64,000 nt of DNA from Panagrolaimus kolymaensis (Eukaryota > Nematoda > Chromadorea > Rhabditida > Panagrolaimidae), in the NCBI GenBank assembly GCA_028622995.1, contig JAJQJQ010000032.1, forward strand, positions 806,001 through 870,000. Direction: 5' to 3'. The notes under the pieces are model-generated. The model was not told the DNA's origin. It did no database searches and saw only the letters and a list, made by a program, of their open reading frames with translations. Both the position numbers and the translations under genes were made by a program. This document shows, piece after piece, positions 47,341 through 59,222 of this stretch; the stretch's first letter is position 1; every line of letters starts with the position of its first letter.

Positions 47341-48348
47341 ATGTTCGCATTGAGTAAAGGTCTTATAACTCAAATGGTAAAGAAAGATGAATATTATGTG
47401 ACGATTCTTGGACTTGATGATGCTGGAAAAACCGTGAGTTTATTTTTTTACTTTTTACATGCTATTAACTACTTGTTTTTCTTTTAGACGTTTTTAGAAA
47501 GAGTAAAATCAATATTCAATGATTCAACAATGACACCGCCATCAAGGATAACGCCAACGGTTGGAATGAACATAGGAAAGATTGATCATCGACGAATTCA
47601 ATTAATATTTTGGGATGTTGGTGGACAATCTGAACTTCAAACTTTATGGGATAAATATATATCTGAATGTCATGCAATTATTTATATTATTGATGCATCG
47701 AACGAAGAACGAATTGAAGAATCTCAAGAAGCTTTTAGTAAGTTATTTACCTTTACATATGTATATTAGAATTGACTCCTTTTCGCGTATTGTCTTTGTT
47801 TTGCAAAAGGTTTACTTTCATGTATTTTTTGTTCGCCGGACAATCCGACAAGTTATTAACCTTATCACAAGTTATTAACCTTGTCATGTTGTTGTTGCTT
47901 TGCCAATTACTAAGCCTTTTATGTTTTAAAGCTTTGGATTTTGGGTTCTTTTATATGAAACGTTTCACAGCTATTTTCATTACCTCCTTTTTAATCGTAT
48001 TGTTTCTGAATTTAACTTCATTAGTCGATTCAGTAGATAAAGTTTTTATTTATTTACTTTTCATTATGCTTTTTTTTAGGAAAAGTCGTTGCATTTGAAA
48101 GAGTGAATCAAATACCCCTGTTGATATTATTTAACAAATGTGATCAAGAAAAATCAAATGAAGAATATACAATGTTACAAAAATTTCGACAAGAATTAGC
48201 TGATACTCGTTCTGAAACTGCTGGTGAACTTGCAATTATGTCAATATCAGCGTTGGATAATTTAAATATAGAAAAATGTATTAAATGGTTGGGTGAAGCT
48301 GTCAATCGTCAATATCAGCTCAATTCAAGCTTAGCCGCTGTAACATAA
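47341..48348 (+). CDS. arfrp1: ARF-related protein 1 small GTPase
   Basis: Three exons join in phase: 47341-47433, 47488-47737 and 48080-48348 (TAA), 203 residues, the length of ARFRP1. Motifs: GLDDAGKT (P-loop, residues 24-31), PTVGMNIG (switch 1), WDVGGQSELQTLWDKY (switch 2, close to ARFRP1 GGQEELQSLWDKY), IIYIIDASNEERIEES, FNKCD (usually NKQD) and MSISALDN. There is no Gly at position 2, so it lacks the N-myristoylation site of ARFs, as expected for ARFRP1. The family acts at the trans-Golgi, recruiting ARL1 and golgins. Intron 2 (47738-48079) has a duplicated 19-base unit. The last 29 coding bases overlap the end of the Nudix gene on the other strand. Confidence 0.94.
47848..47885. repeat. 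19-bp tandem duplication in ARFRP1 intron 2
   Basis: Two adjacent copies of ACAAGTTATTAACCTTATC, the second with one A-to-G change. Confidence 0.85.
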
Positions 48349-49213
48349 CCCGTTGTGAATGTTTTATCTTTTCAATTGCTTCAGAAATCGTCATCCAACA
48401 TCGCTGCCTTCCATTTCGACCATCTTCATAATCATCACATTCTTCAATGACGTTAAGAATATATAGTATGGTACGATTAAGCCTTTCATCATCCTAAAAG
48501 TTTTTTGTTGTAATCATAATTAATGTATAATGTAATATCATTGTTTTTTAATACGGGTATTTTTAAAAGAACTATTCTTTGTAATTGTGTTAATTTGGTT
48601 TAGGGATCATTGAGATTTAATAAATGTGTTAACTCTTTTTTGTCTTTCTTTTTCGGATGGATAGTGTCATTTTTGCAAATTTCAAAGTAAAACTAACTTT
48701 AAATTCTCCAACCATTGATCGAATTGTACCTCGTATTCCTGCTTCTTCATGGACTTCACGGATTGCAGCTTGTTGAGCATTTTCATCTTCTTCTATTCCT
48801 CCACCAGGCAATACCCATGAATTAGAATTACCGCGTCCGCTAACAAGTAATATTTCCATATCACCACTTTCTCCCTGCCTGGTACAAAGCCCAGCAGCAC
48901 GTAATCGATATCCATCTGAATCTCTGATACGTTCACCATTAGAATCTTTTGAAAATTTTTCTCGTTTTTTCTCATTTACGATAGCCGCCGCTATTGTTGT
49001 GGTATCACAGTTATTTGATGATGAAATCGTTGATGTTATGGTTTCAGTTTCAGATGTTGTTGTTTTAACTAATTTTGAAGATACCGATGACATTGGCAAA
49101 GATGTTAATTGTTGTTGTTCTTTTTCTAATTTATTATTGTCATTTTTAAATTCTTCGTCCATTGAATATGACAATGATGGTGACAGTAATAAAATGTTAG
49201 AACTTCTAATCAT
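48320..49213 (-). CDS. Nudix hydrolase, diphosphoinositol polyphosphate phosphohydrolase type
   Basis: Two exons join in phase: 49213-48698 and 48493-48320 (TGA), 229 residues. A Ser/Thr-rich N-terminal extension of about 85 residues precedes DSDGYRLRAAGLCTRQG, then the Nudix box GGGIEEDENAQQAAIREVHE, EAGI, giving the full GX5EX7REVXEEAGI. Exon 2 supplies NRTILYILNVIEECDDYEDG, GRQRCWMTISEAIEKIKHSQ, matching the DIPP/NUDT3 C-terminal half. The core is the size of human NUDT3. The family cleaves diphosphoinositol polyphosphates and diadenosine polyphosphates; metal is held by the REVHEE glutamates, all present. The start is the first ATG after a TTGCAG acceptor; a later ATG (MDEEF, 17 codons in) is possible. 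Exon 2 lies antisense to the last exon and 3' end of ARFRP1. Confidence 0.92.
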
Positions 49214-50847
49214 AACATTTAGGAATATTACCTGCAATAAATCAAAGTTTAATTTAATTTCTATGAATAATCAATCGTCGAGAAAAGATTTTTAAACAAA
49301 AAAAGAGAAAATATGCTAAAAGCTTTTACGAAACGGGAAAATCCTTTGTTCATTGTTTAGATGAAAACAAAAAAAGTGTAAAAATGTTGTTTTTAAATTT
49401 TGTTCTGATTTGCAACACAAAAGTCAAAGGAAAAATGAAAAAATGGTGTAAAAATGTATGTTTTTGTAATAACAAACGATCGAGAAAGAATAAAAAAGAG
49501 TAAAAGAGTTGGAAAAATATGCACAGAGAAAATGCGTAAGATACATTACTCATTAGAAAACTGTTTGTTTTTGGAATATAAAAGATGCGTTAGTCATTGA
49601 GCTACTAATGGTAAAGAAAAAAAAACAAAGATAGACTTTACAACTCGTTGACGAAGTAATGGAAAAAACAAAATAAAAAGCATGATGATGAAAGTTTCAA
49701 ATTTTTAACTTTCTTTTCTTGCTGCTGTTTTTCAAAGATGTCAAATATGGACGGTAATGATGAGCAAGCATACAAGAAAAAAGAATCTTATCAGAAATAT
49801 TCACGAGTTTGGAGACACGAGTTTGGAGAAACTCCAAAACTACATGGATAAATTTGATAAGCAAGCAAATGAATGATCTTTGAAGAAAAAAAAAAGTCCT
49901 TTTGACGACAGAAAAATATTATAATTAAAACAGGCTGGCTTTAAATAAAATTTAGTTTTCTCAGAAGCTTCGCAATAAAACTAGGATGAAAAAAGGCTCG
50001 GGAAATAAAAAAATATATGGTGTGTTAAAACTTATAAATAATAATACTTTTACAAATCAATAATAACAGACTAAACTACTATTTTTTTACATACATACAT
50101 TTTCTTTAAAGAAATACGAACAAAACAGAATATATTTTTTTGTTAAAACTAAAAAAAGAAGTACTCACTTAGCCATGCATTTTCTTCTTATTTTTTCCCC
50201 TATCGTTTTGTTGCTTTTTACACCACTAACACCAGCAGCAATGGAAAAGCAAGAAGCAAAAGAAAACCAACAAAATGCAAAGTTGTCAAAGCACACCACA
50301 GAAGAAGAAGAAAAAATAATATGTCGTCGAGCTGCCACCAATATGAGCTTTTTATAAAAATAAAAAAATGTTTTTAAATGGTCTTGAAACGGCTAACCTC
50401 TATGATCTTGAATCGAAAATATTTTTTTTAATAAAAAAAGAAATTCGGCTGCTATTAACTCTTTTCCCAATGTTGATGATGATGGAAGAAGAAGAAAAAA
50501 TGTATGTATGCGCATTCGATCTTTTTTTCCTCCAATACACAAAAAAAATATTATACAACACAATCATCCTCGTCATCATATGTGTCTTGAAATTCTTCTT
50601 TTTCTTTGAAATTATTTCTTTTTCATTGATTTGTTAGTTTAATGTCAAAGAAAAAAAAAGTTTTTTTTAAAACACAAACAAAACTTTTTTTTGTAACAGC
50701 AGAAAAAGAATTTGTCTGTATTTACTTTTGTTTAAAACGAGTTTTTTTATAAAGTTTTTATACCGTTTTTTACGTTTGCAAACTTTTTAAGATAATATTC
50801 TTTGAAATTAATCTTTGACTTTTCTTTCAGAAGATTTAGTTTTAAAA
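49214..50847. other. Intergenic, with one possible small secreted frame
   Basis: Upstream of the Nudix gene and of NF-YC. At 50175-50357 a 60-codon frame starts MHFLLIFSPIVLLLFTPLTP after a CACTTAG acceptor and continues with a Lys/Glu/Gln-rich stretch; it looks like a signal peptide plus polar tail but has no other support. A direct repeat CACGAGTTTGGAGA x2 sits at 49802-49829. Confidence 0.4.
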
Positions 50848-51785
50848 ATGTCTGGTGAAGCATCATCATCGAATAGTACGCAATTAGATGGAAGAAGTGA
50901 AAGAGATTTGAAAGACTTTTGGGATAAAAAATTGGAAAAGGTTAATTCAATGCCTTTGGTAAGAATTATTTCAAGTGGGACAATTTCATATATTCTTAAG
51001 CGTCCATAGCGATGTAACACAAGGATGCCACATGATAGCTTTAATAAACCCATAATTTATTAATTTCATATGCTTTTCAGCAACATTTTCGTGAACTTGG
51101 TAAACATCTTGAGCTACCCCTTGCTCGAATTAAAAAAATTATGAGACTTGATGAAAATGCTGAACGTCAAGTTTGTTGCTTCATATCATCTTTCAAAATA
51201 CCTATTGACACAATTTTTATAGATGATTAGTTCAGAAGCCCCAATGTTACTTTCCACTGCCGCAGAATATTTAATTGAAGAAATGACTTTGCGAGCATGG
51301 ATTCACACAGAACAAAATCGTCGAAAAACTATACAAAAGAGTGATGTGGCTGCTGCGGTAGCTGGAAATGAAGTATTTGATTTTCTTATTGATATTATTC
51401 CAAGAGAAGAATTAACGAAACAAAAACCACAGGTTTTTTATTGATCAAATTTTTAAACTAACTAAAACCATTCTTTTAGAATGAAACCCAACAACGTCAA
51501 ACAATAAATGATAATACACAAATTCAATATTTTGTAAGAGTTTAAAATATTTTTTCTTTGCTTAATTTTTTGATTTATCTATTTTTTTTATAGTATACTA
51601 CTGGAGATGGTTCAACAGCCATTGCTCATCCATTAATTCAACTTGAAGATGGACAATTTATTCAAGCAACCCAAATAGGCCCAAGTATTCCATTGTCAGC
51701 TGGGCCAGGTCAACACATTCAAGTTATGACAATGGATGGTGGAGAACAATTTCAAATTGTACCTGTTCACACATCCGATACATGA
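50848..51785 (+). CDS. nfyc-1: CCAAT-binding factor subunit NF-YC
   Basis: Five exons join in phase: 50848-50958, 51081-51170, 51223-51432, 51480-51533 and 51594-51785 (TGA), 218 residues. The histone-fold domain (about residues 48-135) reads LPLARIKKIMRLDENAERQM, ISSEAPMLLSTAAEYLIEEM, TLRAWIHTEQNRRKTIQKSD and FDFLIDIIPREEL, matching NF-YC in its diagnostic TLRAWIHTE and FDFLIDI-PR segments. The C-terminal 75 residues are Gln/Gly/Ile-rich, as in the activation domain. NF-YC pairs with NF-YB and then NF-YA to bind CCAAT boxes. An acceptor TTTCTTTCAG lies 19 bases before the ATG. Confidence 0.95.
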
Positions 51786-54345
51786 AATTTCCATTCATTC
51801 ACCTTCTTCAATTATCTTATCCTTTTTTATGCGTGGTTTATTTTAAGTATGCATGAATTTTTTTTTACTCAATTTTTTGTTGATTGAAAAGTATTATTAT
51901 TCCTATCGATGATCTCTCTTTTTTTTGTCTTTTTTCATTTATTGAATTTTGTACATACATTTTTTAATGAAACTTTATAAACGGGATCATTTTACAAAAT
52001 TAAATATATGGAATGAATCATTGAAAATTATTGATTTATTTTGACTCAAGTAAGAGTCTCTCAATGTAGGCGATTAAATTTTGACAAAATTGGAGGATTT
52101 GAAGGTCATCAACGTTTTCCTCAAATTGTTCACTTTTAAATGTCTTTCAAACTTTTAAATCGAGTTGTAAATGCAACGAATTTCTGAAAAAATTAACTTC
52201 TGCAACTTTATAAAATTGCTTCCCATGGCAGAAAAACTATGCCATAAAGTTTTTGGTTTTCATAACACAAAAATTCATTAAATAAGTAAACTTAAAGGTT
52301 GGAGGCTAAATTACTACCACCATTCAGTTGTCTTTTACAAAAATGTGTCCGTCTTCTTCTTTTGAAACTTAATAATCCCTATCAAAGCTTGTAAGAATTT
52401 GAAGAATGTTCTTTTCAATAAGCTCCTCAAAAATCTCAGTCATTTTCTCATTTTTTAACGCTAAAATATTTTTTGATAAGCATTACGTCAAAAACTATGT
52501 AAAAAGGGGGAACTTTACAACAACATTTTTAACCATAAAAAGAGAAAGAAAAAAAGAACCGGAAAATCTTTTGAATCATTCTTCTTCGTGAATAACTTCT
52601 TTCTTTTATTTCAGCAGCTTCTTTTTTTAATAACGAAAAAAATGTGGAGGAAACGCCTTCTTTGACAACAAGGAAAAAAGAGTTGGTTGCACCTGCAGCT
52701 TTTTTGGAATACTTTTTTCGTTAAAAAAAACTTTAAGATTTTTTTTGTATCAATTTCGTCTTTTCCTATTTTTTTGGCCACAGCTTCCATCTAAATCGGG
52801 AGAAACCGAAGAACTCCTTTTTGCGTGATTGATCACTTTTCTTTTAGTTTTCATTGTTCACCAAAATACAAAAAAAGGAAGAAATATTGTTGCAATGAAA
52901 CACAGCAGCCAACAGCAGCACTTTTATAGTTAGTTTTCTTTCTCCTTCTTATTTCTTCGCCCAAAAAGAAAAATCAGTTAGAGTTTCCATTTTTATTTTG
53001 TGTTATTTATTTTGCTTTTTTATTCACTGTTTTTTTTTTTGCGTGAATCGGCGGCAAGCTTCTCTAAAAAAATAAAAATGTAATACGCGTGAAATAAGAG
53101 TTGGTGAAGGAGCAAAAGAGTGCTTTTTGGTAGTTGTAAACAATGTTGGAAACGCTTCCATTTGTATTAGTTTATTTTGAAGTAATCCATTTCTTTGTTT
53201 TAGTAGCTTTCGTTTAAAAAAATATAGCAACAAAAGATGCTTTTGCGGAACCTTCGAAAAATTCATTTTGCTTCTGGCAAAAATAAAACTCATCATTTTT
53301 TAGATGGAAAAAGTGACGTTATAACTTGTCTAACTAATTATGTTTAATTGTAATGCTAATAATCCTATCCCATAAAATCGAAAGAATTGCCCCAACAACA
53401 TCGATACAAAATTTGAACAACTTTGTTTTTTGTAGAAAATCAATTCTTTCTTTGCTTACCTCTTTTATCCTCAAACTTCCCGTTCAACTGCCTTCAAGTT
53501 AAACCGAACTTTTTTCTCCATGTTTGTTTATGAGCTTTAAAAATTTGTAAAAAAGGCGTTTCATGCGTGCTTAACCTTTTTAATTCAAAAAAAGGCATCC
53601 AAAAATCAATGCTTTAACATTTCTTTTTTCTGTCTCAATAAATTATATGCTTACGTTTCAAATCAAAACTTCTCGAATCATTTCTTTTTCCTCAAAAAAA
53701 TGAAAAAATGAACACAACATTTATATTTGCTTCTTCATCAAAAAATTTCTTGTCTCCTTCTTTTTTTTTGGAGGAAACAAAAAACGTCTCTGTTCCAAAT
53801 AAATGCTGCTGCTTGCATCGTCCTTTTTTAGTTCGTTAAGCAACAACAACTAAAAAATGCAACGTTGTATCGCTTTTTTTGCATCTTTATTTGTTGATAT
53901 TTGAAAGAAATTTGATATCGATAAATTAGAAATATATATGGCTGGCTTACATGGTTAATGACCATAAATTGTTTCACATTTTTTCTCTTAAATTTTTGCT
54001 CAAAAGTCTTTTTTTTGTCTACAGTTTGATGACATTTTGGAGTTGTCTTTATTAGAATCTAGAACATATTTGATAAGACCATAAAAAAATTAAAAGATGG
54101 TCCAAAAAAAAATTAGGAGAATGGATTCAAAATATTTCGTAAATTTGAAAATGCGCTTTTTACAATGATTCTGTATTTCGTGTCGTGAACGTGTACTAGC
54201 CTAAAATCGTTGGAATCGAAGATGATTCGCTTCATTTTCTTCAACTTTGAAAATTTTCCATCCATTTTTTTGCTCTTTTTCATTCATTCACTGAACTTTG
54301 TTTTTTTCAGTTTCCTGTGAACCTTCTGAATTTGTTTCAATCATC
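51786..54345. other. 2.5-kb gap without a supportable gene
   Basis: Downstream of NF-YC and upstream of the transgelin gene. Open frames are low complexity. The right end has TTTTTTTCAG at 54301-54310, a strong acceptor 35 bases before the transgelin ATG that may be a trans-splice site or the end of a 5' UTR intron. Confidence 0.5.
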
Positions 54346-55013
54346 ATGGCTGATCGTGCATCTAAATCTGGTATTGCTCTTGAAGCTCAACAAAAAATCC
54401 ATAGCAAATATGATGAACAATTGGCTGCACAACTGCTTCATTGGATTGAAGAAGTTACTGGTCTCAATGATATTGATACATCTGGAAATGTTGATTCCTT
54501 CAATGCTTTATTGAAAGATGGTAAAGTCCTTTGTCAACTTGCGAATGCTCTTGAACCTGGTGCTGTCAAGAAAGTTAATGAAAGTAAAATGGCCTTCAAA
54601 CAAATGGAAAATATTAGGTAAATTTTATTGCTTGTTTTCTTGTTATTTGAACTAACATTTCTTCGTTTTAGCTTCTTCCTTATCTTTGCTGAAAAACATA
54701 TCGACAAGAGTGAACTTTTCCAAACTGTTGATCTCGTAAGTTTTCATTTTGCCTTTATTCTATTATTCATTTTCCTTTTTTTCAGTACGAAGCTCAAGAT
54801 CCTAACGCTGTTCTCATCTGTCTTTCTGCTCTTGCTCGAAAAGCTGACAAATTTGGCAAACCATCTGTTGGACCTAAAGAATCTCATGCTGAGAAACGTA
54901 ATTGGACTGAAGAACAACTCAAACAAGGTGATTCTATCATTGGTCTTCAAATGGGATCTAACAAAGGTGCTACATCTAGTGGACTCAATATGGGAAACTT
55001 CCGTCATATGTAA
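54346..55013 (+). CDS. cpn-3: Transgelin/calponin-like actin-binding protein (CPN-3-like)
   Basis: Three exons join in phase: 54346-54617, 54672-54735 and 54786-55013 (TAA), 187 residues, the size of transgelins. The start MADRASKSGIALEAQQKIHS follows the nematode transgelin pattern. A single calponin-homology domain spans about residues 20-135 (LHWIEEVTGLND, LLKDGKVLCQLANALEPG, VDLYEAQDPNAVLICLSALA). One calponin-like repeat closes the protein (IIGLQMGSNKGATSSGLNMG). These proteins bind and bundle F-actin in muscle and other contractile cells. The start was placed at this ATG because the frame upstream runs across the acceptor at 54301-54310. Codon use is more biased than in neighbours, as in highly expressed genes. 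AATAAA at 55096-55101. Confidence 0.95.
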
Positions 55014-55640
55014 ATAATGCTTTTTCTCTACTTTTGTTTTACTTGTTTTTTGCCTTTGAGCAATGATTTTTTAATATTATTTGCTTGTCATTGTTAATAA
55101 AATGTTAAAAACCCACTTGTATCTCGTTTTGTTTGTCATTTCATCACAGTTTTAAAAAGCTTTCACGAGACAGAAGAAAGCAAGTAATGAGTCATACTCA
55201 CTTCCTAAGATAACATTTTCTCACACATCTTTAGCGTTTGCATAGCCCATTCAACGTCTCTTCCATCATGCTTCACTTTTATAAAACATCTTTATCCATA
55301 CCATCGTCGCTTACATGTATACTACCGATGCTTCTATCTTTAAACATCCGGAGCTAACATTCAATTTAGTGCGTCTTCCTTTATGCATTGTATTATAATC
55401 TCTTTTTTTGTTGTTGTAAGAAAATGGTGCATGCATACTCTCAGACTTCTTGCTAATCATCTTATATTAAAATCGCTATAAACAGAACACTTTATGAAAA
55501 CTCTGGTTCATTAATCATCAAATACGATCAAATGAAGGTAAAAACAACTTTTATTGAAGCAAAACATGCTTTACATTATTAACAAACTATAAACATGATA
55601 ATAACAATACAAACATACAAACAAAAAGGTTAACAATGAT
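55014..55640. other. Convergent intergenic region
   Basis: 3' sides of the transgelin gene (AATAAA at 55096-55101) and of the small minus-strand gene. Nothing else seen. Confidence 0.5.
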
Positions 55641-56137
55641 TCAAAATTTGATTGGAGTACCATTTGCAGAGAAAATATTTTCAGCAATAAGAGGTGTTCG
55701 AGGTGGCTTTGAGTTGATAATGATTTGTGCACCAGGTTTAACAGATTCGTCTGAAAATTTTAAGAATAAATAAGAAAATGAAAGAACATTAAAGGTTTAC
55801 CATTATTAACAGCTAAGAAATCATAGAGCATCATTTGGTTATCATGTTTCTAAAATTCAATGGATCGATTTTCATAATATTATATTCCAATAATAAAAAT
55901 GACTCACACTAAACGCTTTTTTGATATCCTTCAAGCATTCATTGTATATTTTTGGTTTCAATTTCATTAACAGCTCTTGCAATTCGTCTTCACTTTTCTT
56001 TTCTGAAAAAAAAAAACTAGATGAATATGAAGCAAACGGAAGAAGATAAAAAAATACTCACCAGCTTCTTGGATTTTTTGACGAAACTCTACAAATTCTT
56101 TAGATACTTCTGGTTGAATTTTTTTATTTTTAACCAT
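55641..56137 (-). CDS. Small uncharacterised basic protein, 109 residues
   Basis: Four exons join in phase: 56137-56062, 56002-55908, 55849-55801 and 55750-55641 (TGA). I do not recognise the family. The N-terminal two thirds are predicted helical and highly charged (VSKEFVEFRQKIQEAEKK, LQELLMKLKPKIYNECLKDI), the middle reads NQMMLYDFLAVNNDESVKPG, and the C-terminus QPPRTPLIAENIFSANGTPI has two Thr-Pro sites and no helix. There is no signal peptide or membrane segment. The charged helix followed by TP motifs would fit a small subunit of a nuclear or chromosomal complex, but that is only a guess. Clean splice phases and coding-like base content support a real gene. Confidence 0.72.
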
Positions 56138-56439
56138 TTTGAAAGTAAAACAAAAATTTGAGAAAAGTTGATGCAGTAAACCTTTAACGAAGTTAGAAAA
56201 AGTGAGTGATAGAATCGAAAGTCGAAGAAGAAATTTTTTTAATATCCATTTTTTATCGAATAATTATTTCCCCGCCATTCTTTTTTTTTCGTTTCAAAAG
56301 ACTTTTGCACTTATTATGCTTTGTTTGCTGTAGCTTATACTAAATAAATGAGATGAATGATTAATGTTAGTAAAACTATCCAATTTTAATTTTAAAACCT
56401 AACAAAAACAATAACAACATATGTAACAACAATTTGAAT
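56138..56439. other. Short spacer between two minus-strand genes
   Basis: About 300 bases between the stop of the SLC26 gene and the start of the small gene, both minus strand. The distance would allow an operon, and acceptor-like sequence near the small gene's ATG is weak. Nothing else. Confidence 0.4.
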
Positions 56440-59222
56440 TCAAACATTATTAAAAAGATTCGAAGCTTCGTGAGTTCGTTGAAAAGGTCCATGGCTGAGA
56501 TTCATGAATTTTAAAAATTCATCCACGGATGTAAAGAAATCATCATAAGATGCTGCAATTTTTGAATACAATAAAAGATCAATCATTTCTTCTAAAATCT
56601 TGTTTGCTTTTAAAATCTGTGGTTAATTCGTTAGAAGCAAACCTCTTGCATTTGCAAAATAAATAATTGCATTTGTACGTGATTGAACTTCAGCTATTAC
56701 CTGTAAAGTTTTTTTAGAATTAATTTTATAAAACGTTGAGCAAAGAAAAAGGAGGAATCTGCTTTAGTAAATGAAATCCAACCATAGAATTTGATAATAT
56801 TTGCTTTAGTTTTATTTTTTTCTTCTAAAAAGACTAACCTCTCGAATAGCATTCAATCCCATCGTATCAATTTGACTTAAAGCAGAACAATCAAAAACAA
56901 AATAAAAACCCGTCTAAAATCATACATACGGCATTACATTACTCTCATGCCTCTTATTAAAATTTTACTTTATCAGTTTCTCGAATTCTTGATAAATGTC
57001 CCGTCCAATTGTTTAATACTTCATATGCAGCTTTTTTAAATCTTTCCGCATTTGTAAAAAGCAAAAAAGATTCAAATTTAAATATGCATGTCCGTCGAAG
57101 AGTTTTACCATTTAATGAAAGCATGGGTTTTGTAATTTTTGCACCCCAATTTGGCCTACAAAGCTGCAATTATTTTGGGGAAAGTTTTAATGACTAAAAA
57201 GCTACCACTGAGTTCTTAGAATTACAGTAAATAATGCAAAAGCAATGGATACTGCCAAACCTCCAATAACATCAATGCACACTGTAGCGATAAAACTCAT
57301 TACCCAAATCATCTGAAAATGAATGCTTTGGTTAAAGTAATCATGGAGGCACGAAAAGCCGATGGCCCTTTGAATATTTTTAATACTAACCAAATCCAAT
57401 TTTGATAACCTCCAAATTTGTGGTAAATCTTTAAATTTCTTGAACATTGGCCTCAATGCCACCACAATCACTGTTGATAAAATACATAAAGGCAGAGATT
57501 TGAAGAATGGACCAAACCATAAAATTACTGACAGCAATAAACTACATGTAAACAAATTACTCAATAATGATTTGGCTCCACCTTCAACCGTAACCATCGT
57601 TCGTCCTAAAGCTGTGGAGCATGGAAATACAGGAAATAAGCCGGATAAAGTTGAAGTAAATCCAACAGCATACATTTCTTGTGATGGATCTATTTCATAT
57701 GATAAACGTTTAGCAATCATTTTCGCCATTGAAATATGAACGGCTAATGTTACAATTGTGATAGCCAATGCTGTTGGAAGACAATCGGGGATGAGATTGA
57801 GATTTGGAAGATGAGGAGTTGGAAGTCCACTAGGTACTGCTCCAACGATGGGAACATTATAAAGTTCATGCCAATTATAAATATGTGAAACAATGGTTGC
57901 AATGATCATCTAAAAAAACTTTGGTAGTGGAAGGAAGGAAAAGAAGGTAAAACAAATTTCGAAACCACTGTTTTAGTTTCAAAAAACCTTACCACAATTA
58001 ATTCAAAAGGTATAATAATTTTAACAGATGATAATTTATTTATTGCTGGCGTAACATAATCTTTACCTACAACTAAAAATAATCCTGCAGCAGCTGAAGC
58101 TCCAAGAGTCCATAAATTTGCTTGAGTTATTTTAGAGGCGAGTCGATAAATAACAACAAATAAATATCCGGGACCTGAAGCTCTCGTCAATCTAATTCCC
58201 ATAATATCATCCAATTGAGATGCTAAGACATGAATAGCTGCTCCAGTGGTAAAACCACCAACTAAAGGATCACTAAAATAAACACAAAGAAAATCAAGTC
58301 TCAAGGCAGCAATAATTAATTCACAAATTCCAACAGTAAATGCTAAAGTTGATGTAATGGTTATTGGATTAATTAAATAATTTGAATAATCTTCAAGATC
58401 GAATATCATTGTAGCATTATCACCATAATATTTGGTCATAATTTTTTCATTTGCAACGCCCGTCATTAATGCAACAACCGCAAATGAGCCTTTAAAAAAT
58501 ATTTAAAGGTTAAGGTTTTGAATGGTGAAAACAGAGGCAATTAAAATAGGTACGAACCCATAGAAACATGCATGGAAGTTCCAAAAAACATGTAAAATAG
58601 TGGTGCAAAAAATGACATGTAAAGGCCATTAATTGGTTTAATACCAGACAAAAGAGCATAAGCAATTCCTGAAGAAGAAAATGTATTGCTACTTAACTAT
58701 TGTATCTTAAAGGTTCAGAAAAATCAAATATTGGAAAATGTCAAAATGGATGTTAATGATGACCAAAGAAGGTCTAACCTTGTGGGACATGTAACACGCC
58801 AATAGTTATTCCCGTTACACAATCACCAAGTAAATTATCACGAATCGAATATTTTGGAAGCCATTGAAAAATAGGGAAAAAAGATAAAATTGATTTAATT
58901 AATTCTTGACCACTTTTACATGGAGATGTAAATTCTTTTAAAATTGTCCTAAATTTCAATAAAATATTTTCGGTAAAAAAGAGTTAAAGTAGAATCACAA
59001 GAATAATACCTTGCAATTCCTTGTTGATCAGGTTGAATAAAATCAAAATCTGGATTTCGTTGTTGTTGCATGATTAAAGAAGTCGTTTCCTAAAAAAAAG
59101 ATAGTTGGATTGGACACAAAATTTATGGCTTTTAAAAGTGAATGAGAAAAAGAGAAATCACAAACCTTTTGAAAAGTTTCATAAACTTCAGACAACTGAT
59201 GATTTTGCGATTTTGAAGGCAT
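56440..59222 (-). CDS. SLC26/SulP anion transporter with STAS domain
   Basis: Eleven exons join in phase: 59222-59166, 59089-59010, 58948-58779, 58668-58558, 58489-57993, 57909-57391, 57312-57209, 57155-56969, 56913-56839, 56700-56643 and 56606-56440 (TGA), 674 residues. The start of the membrane part is classical: FFPIFQWLPKYSIRDNLLGD, TGITIGVLHVPQGIAYALL and GLYMSFFAPLFYMFFGTSMH. Many helices follow, with DPLVGGFTTGAAIHVL, MYAVGFTSTLSGLFPVFPCS and the last helix ending VILRTQ. The STAS domain reads FYFVFDCSALSQIDTMGLNA and IIYFANARANKILEEM, with FFTSVDEFL near the end. SLC26 proteins exchange sulfate, chloride, bicarbonate or oxalate across plasma membrane; the substrate is not readable. 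In nematodes they are the SULP proteins. Intron 10 (56607-56642) is only 36 bases. Intron 4 uses a G/GTTCGTA donor like that in the DJ-1 gene. Confidence 0.95.

Noticed and set aside
54298..54345. Upstream extension of transgelin (starting MFFSVSCEPSEF)
   Set aside because: The frame crosses a strong splice acceptor (TTTTTTTCAG), so the extension is intron or leader, and the family starts at MADRASKSG.
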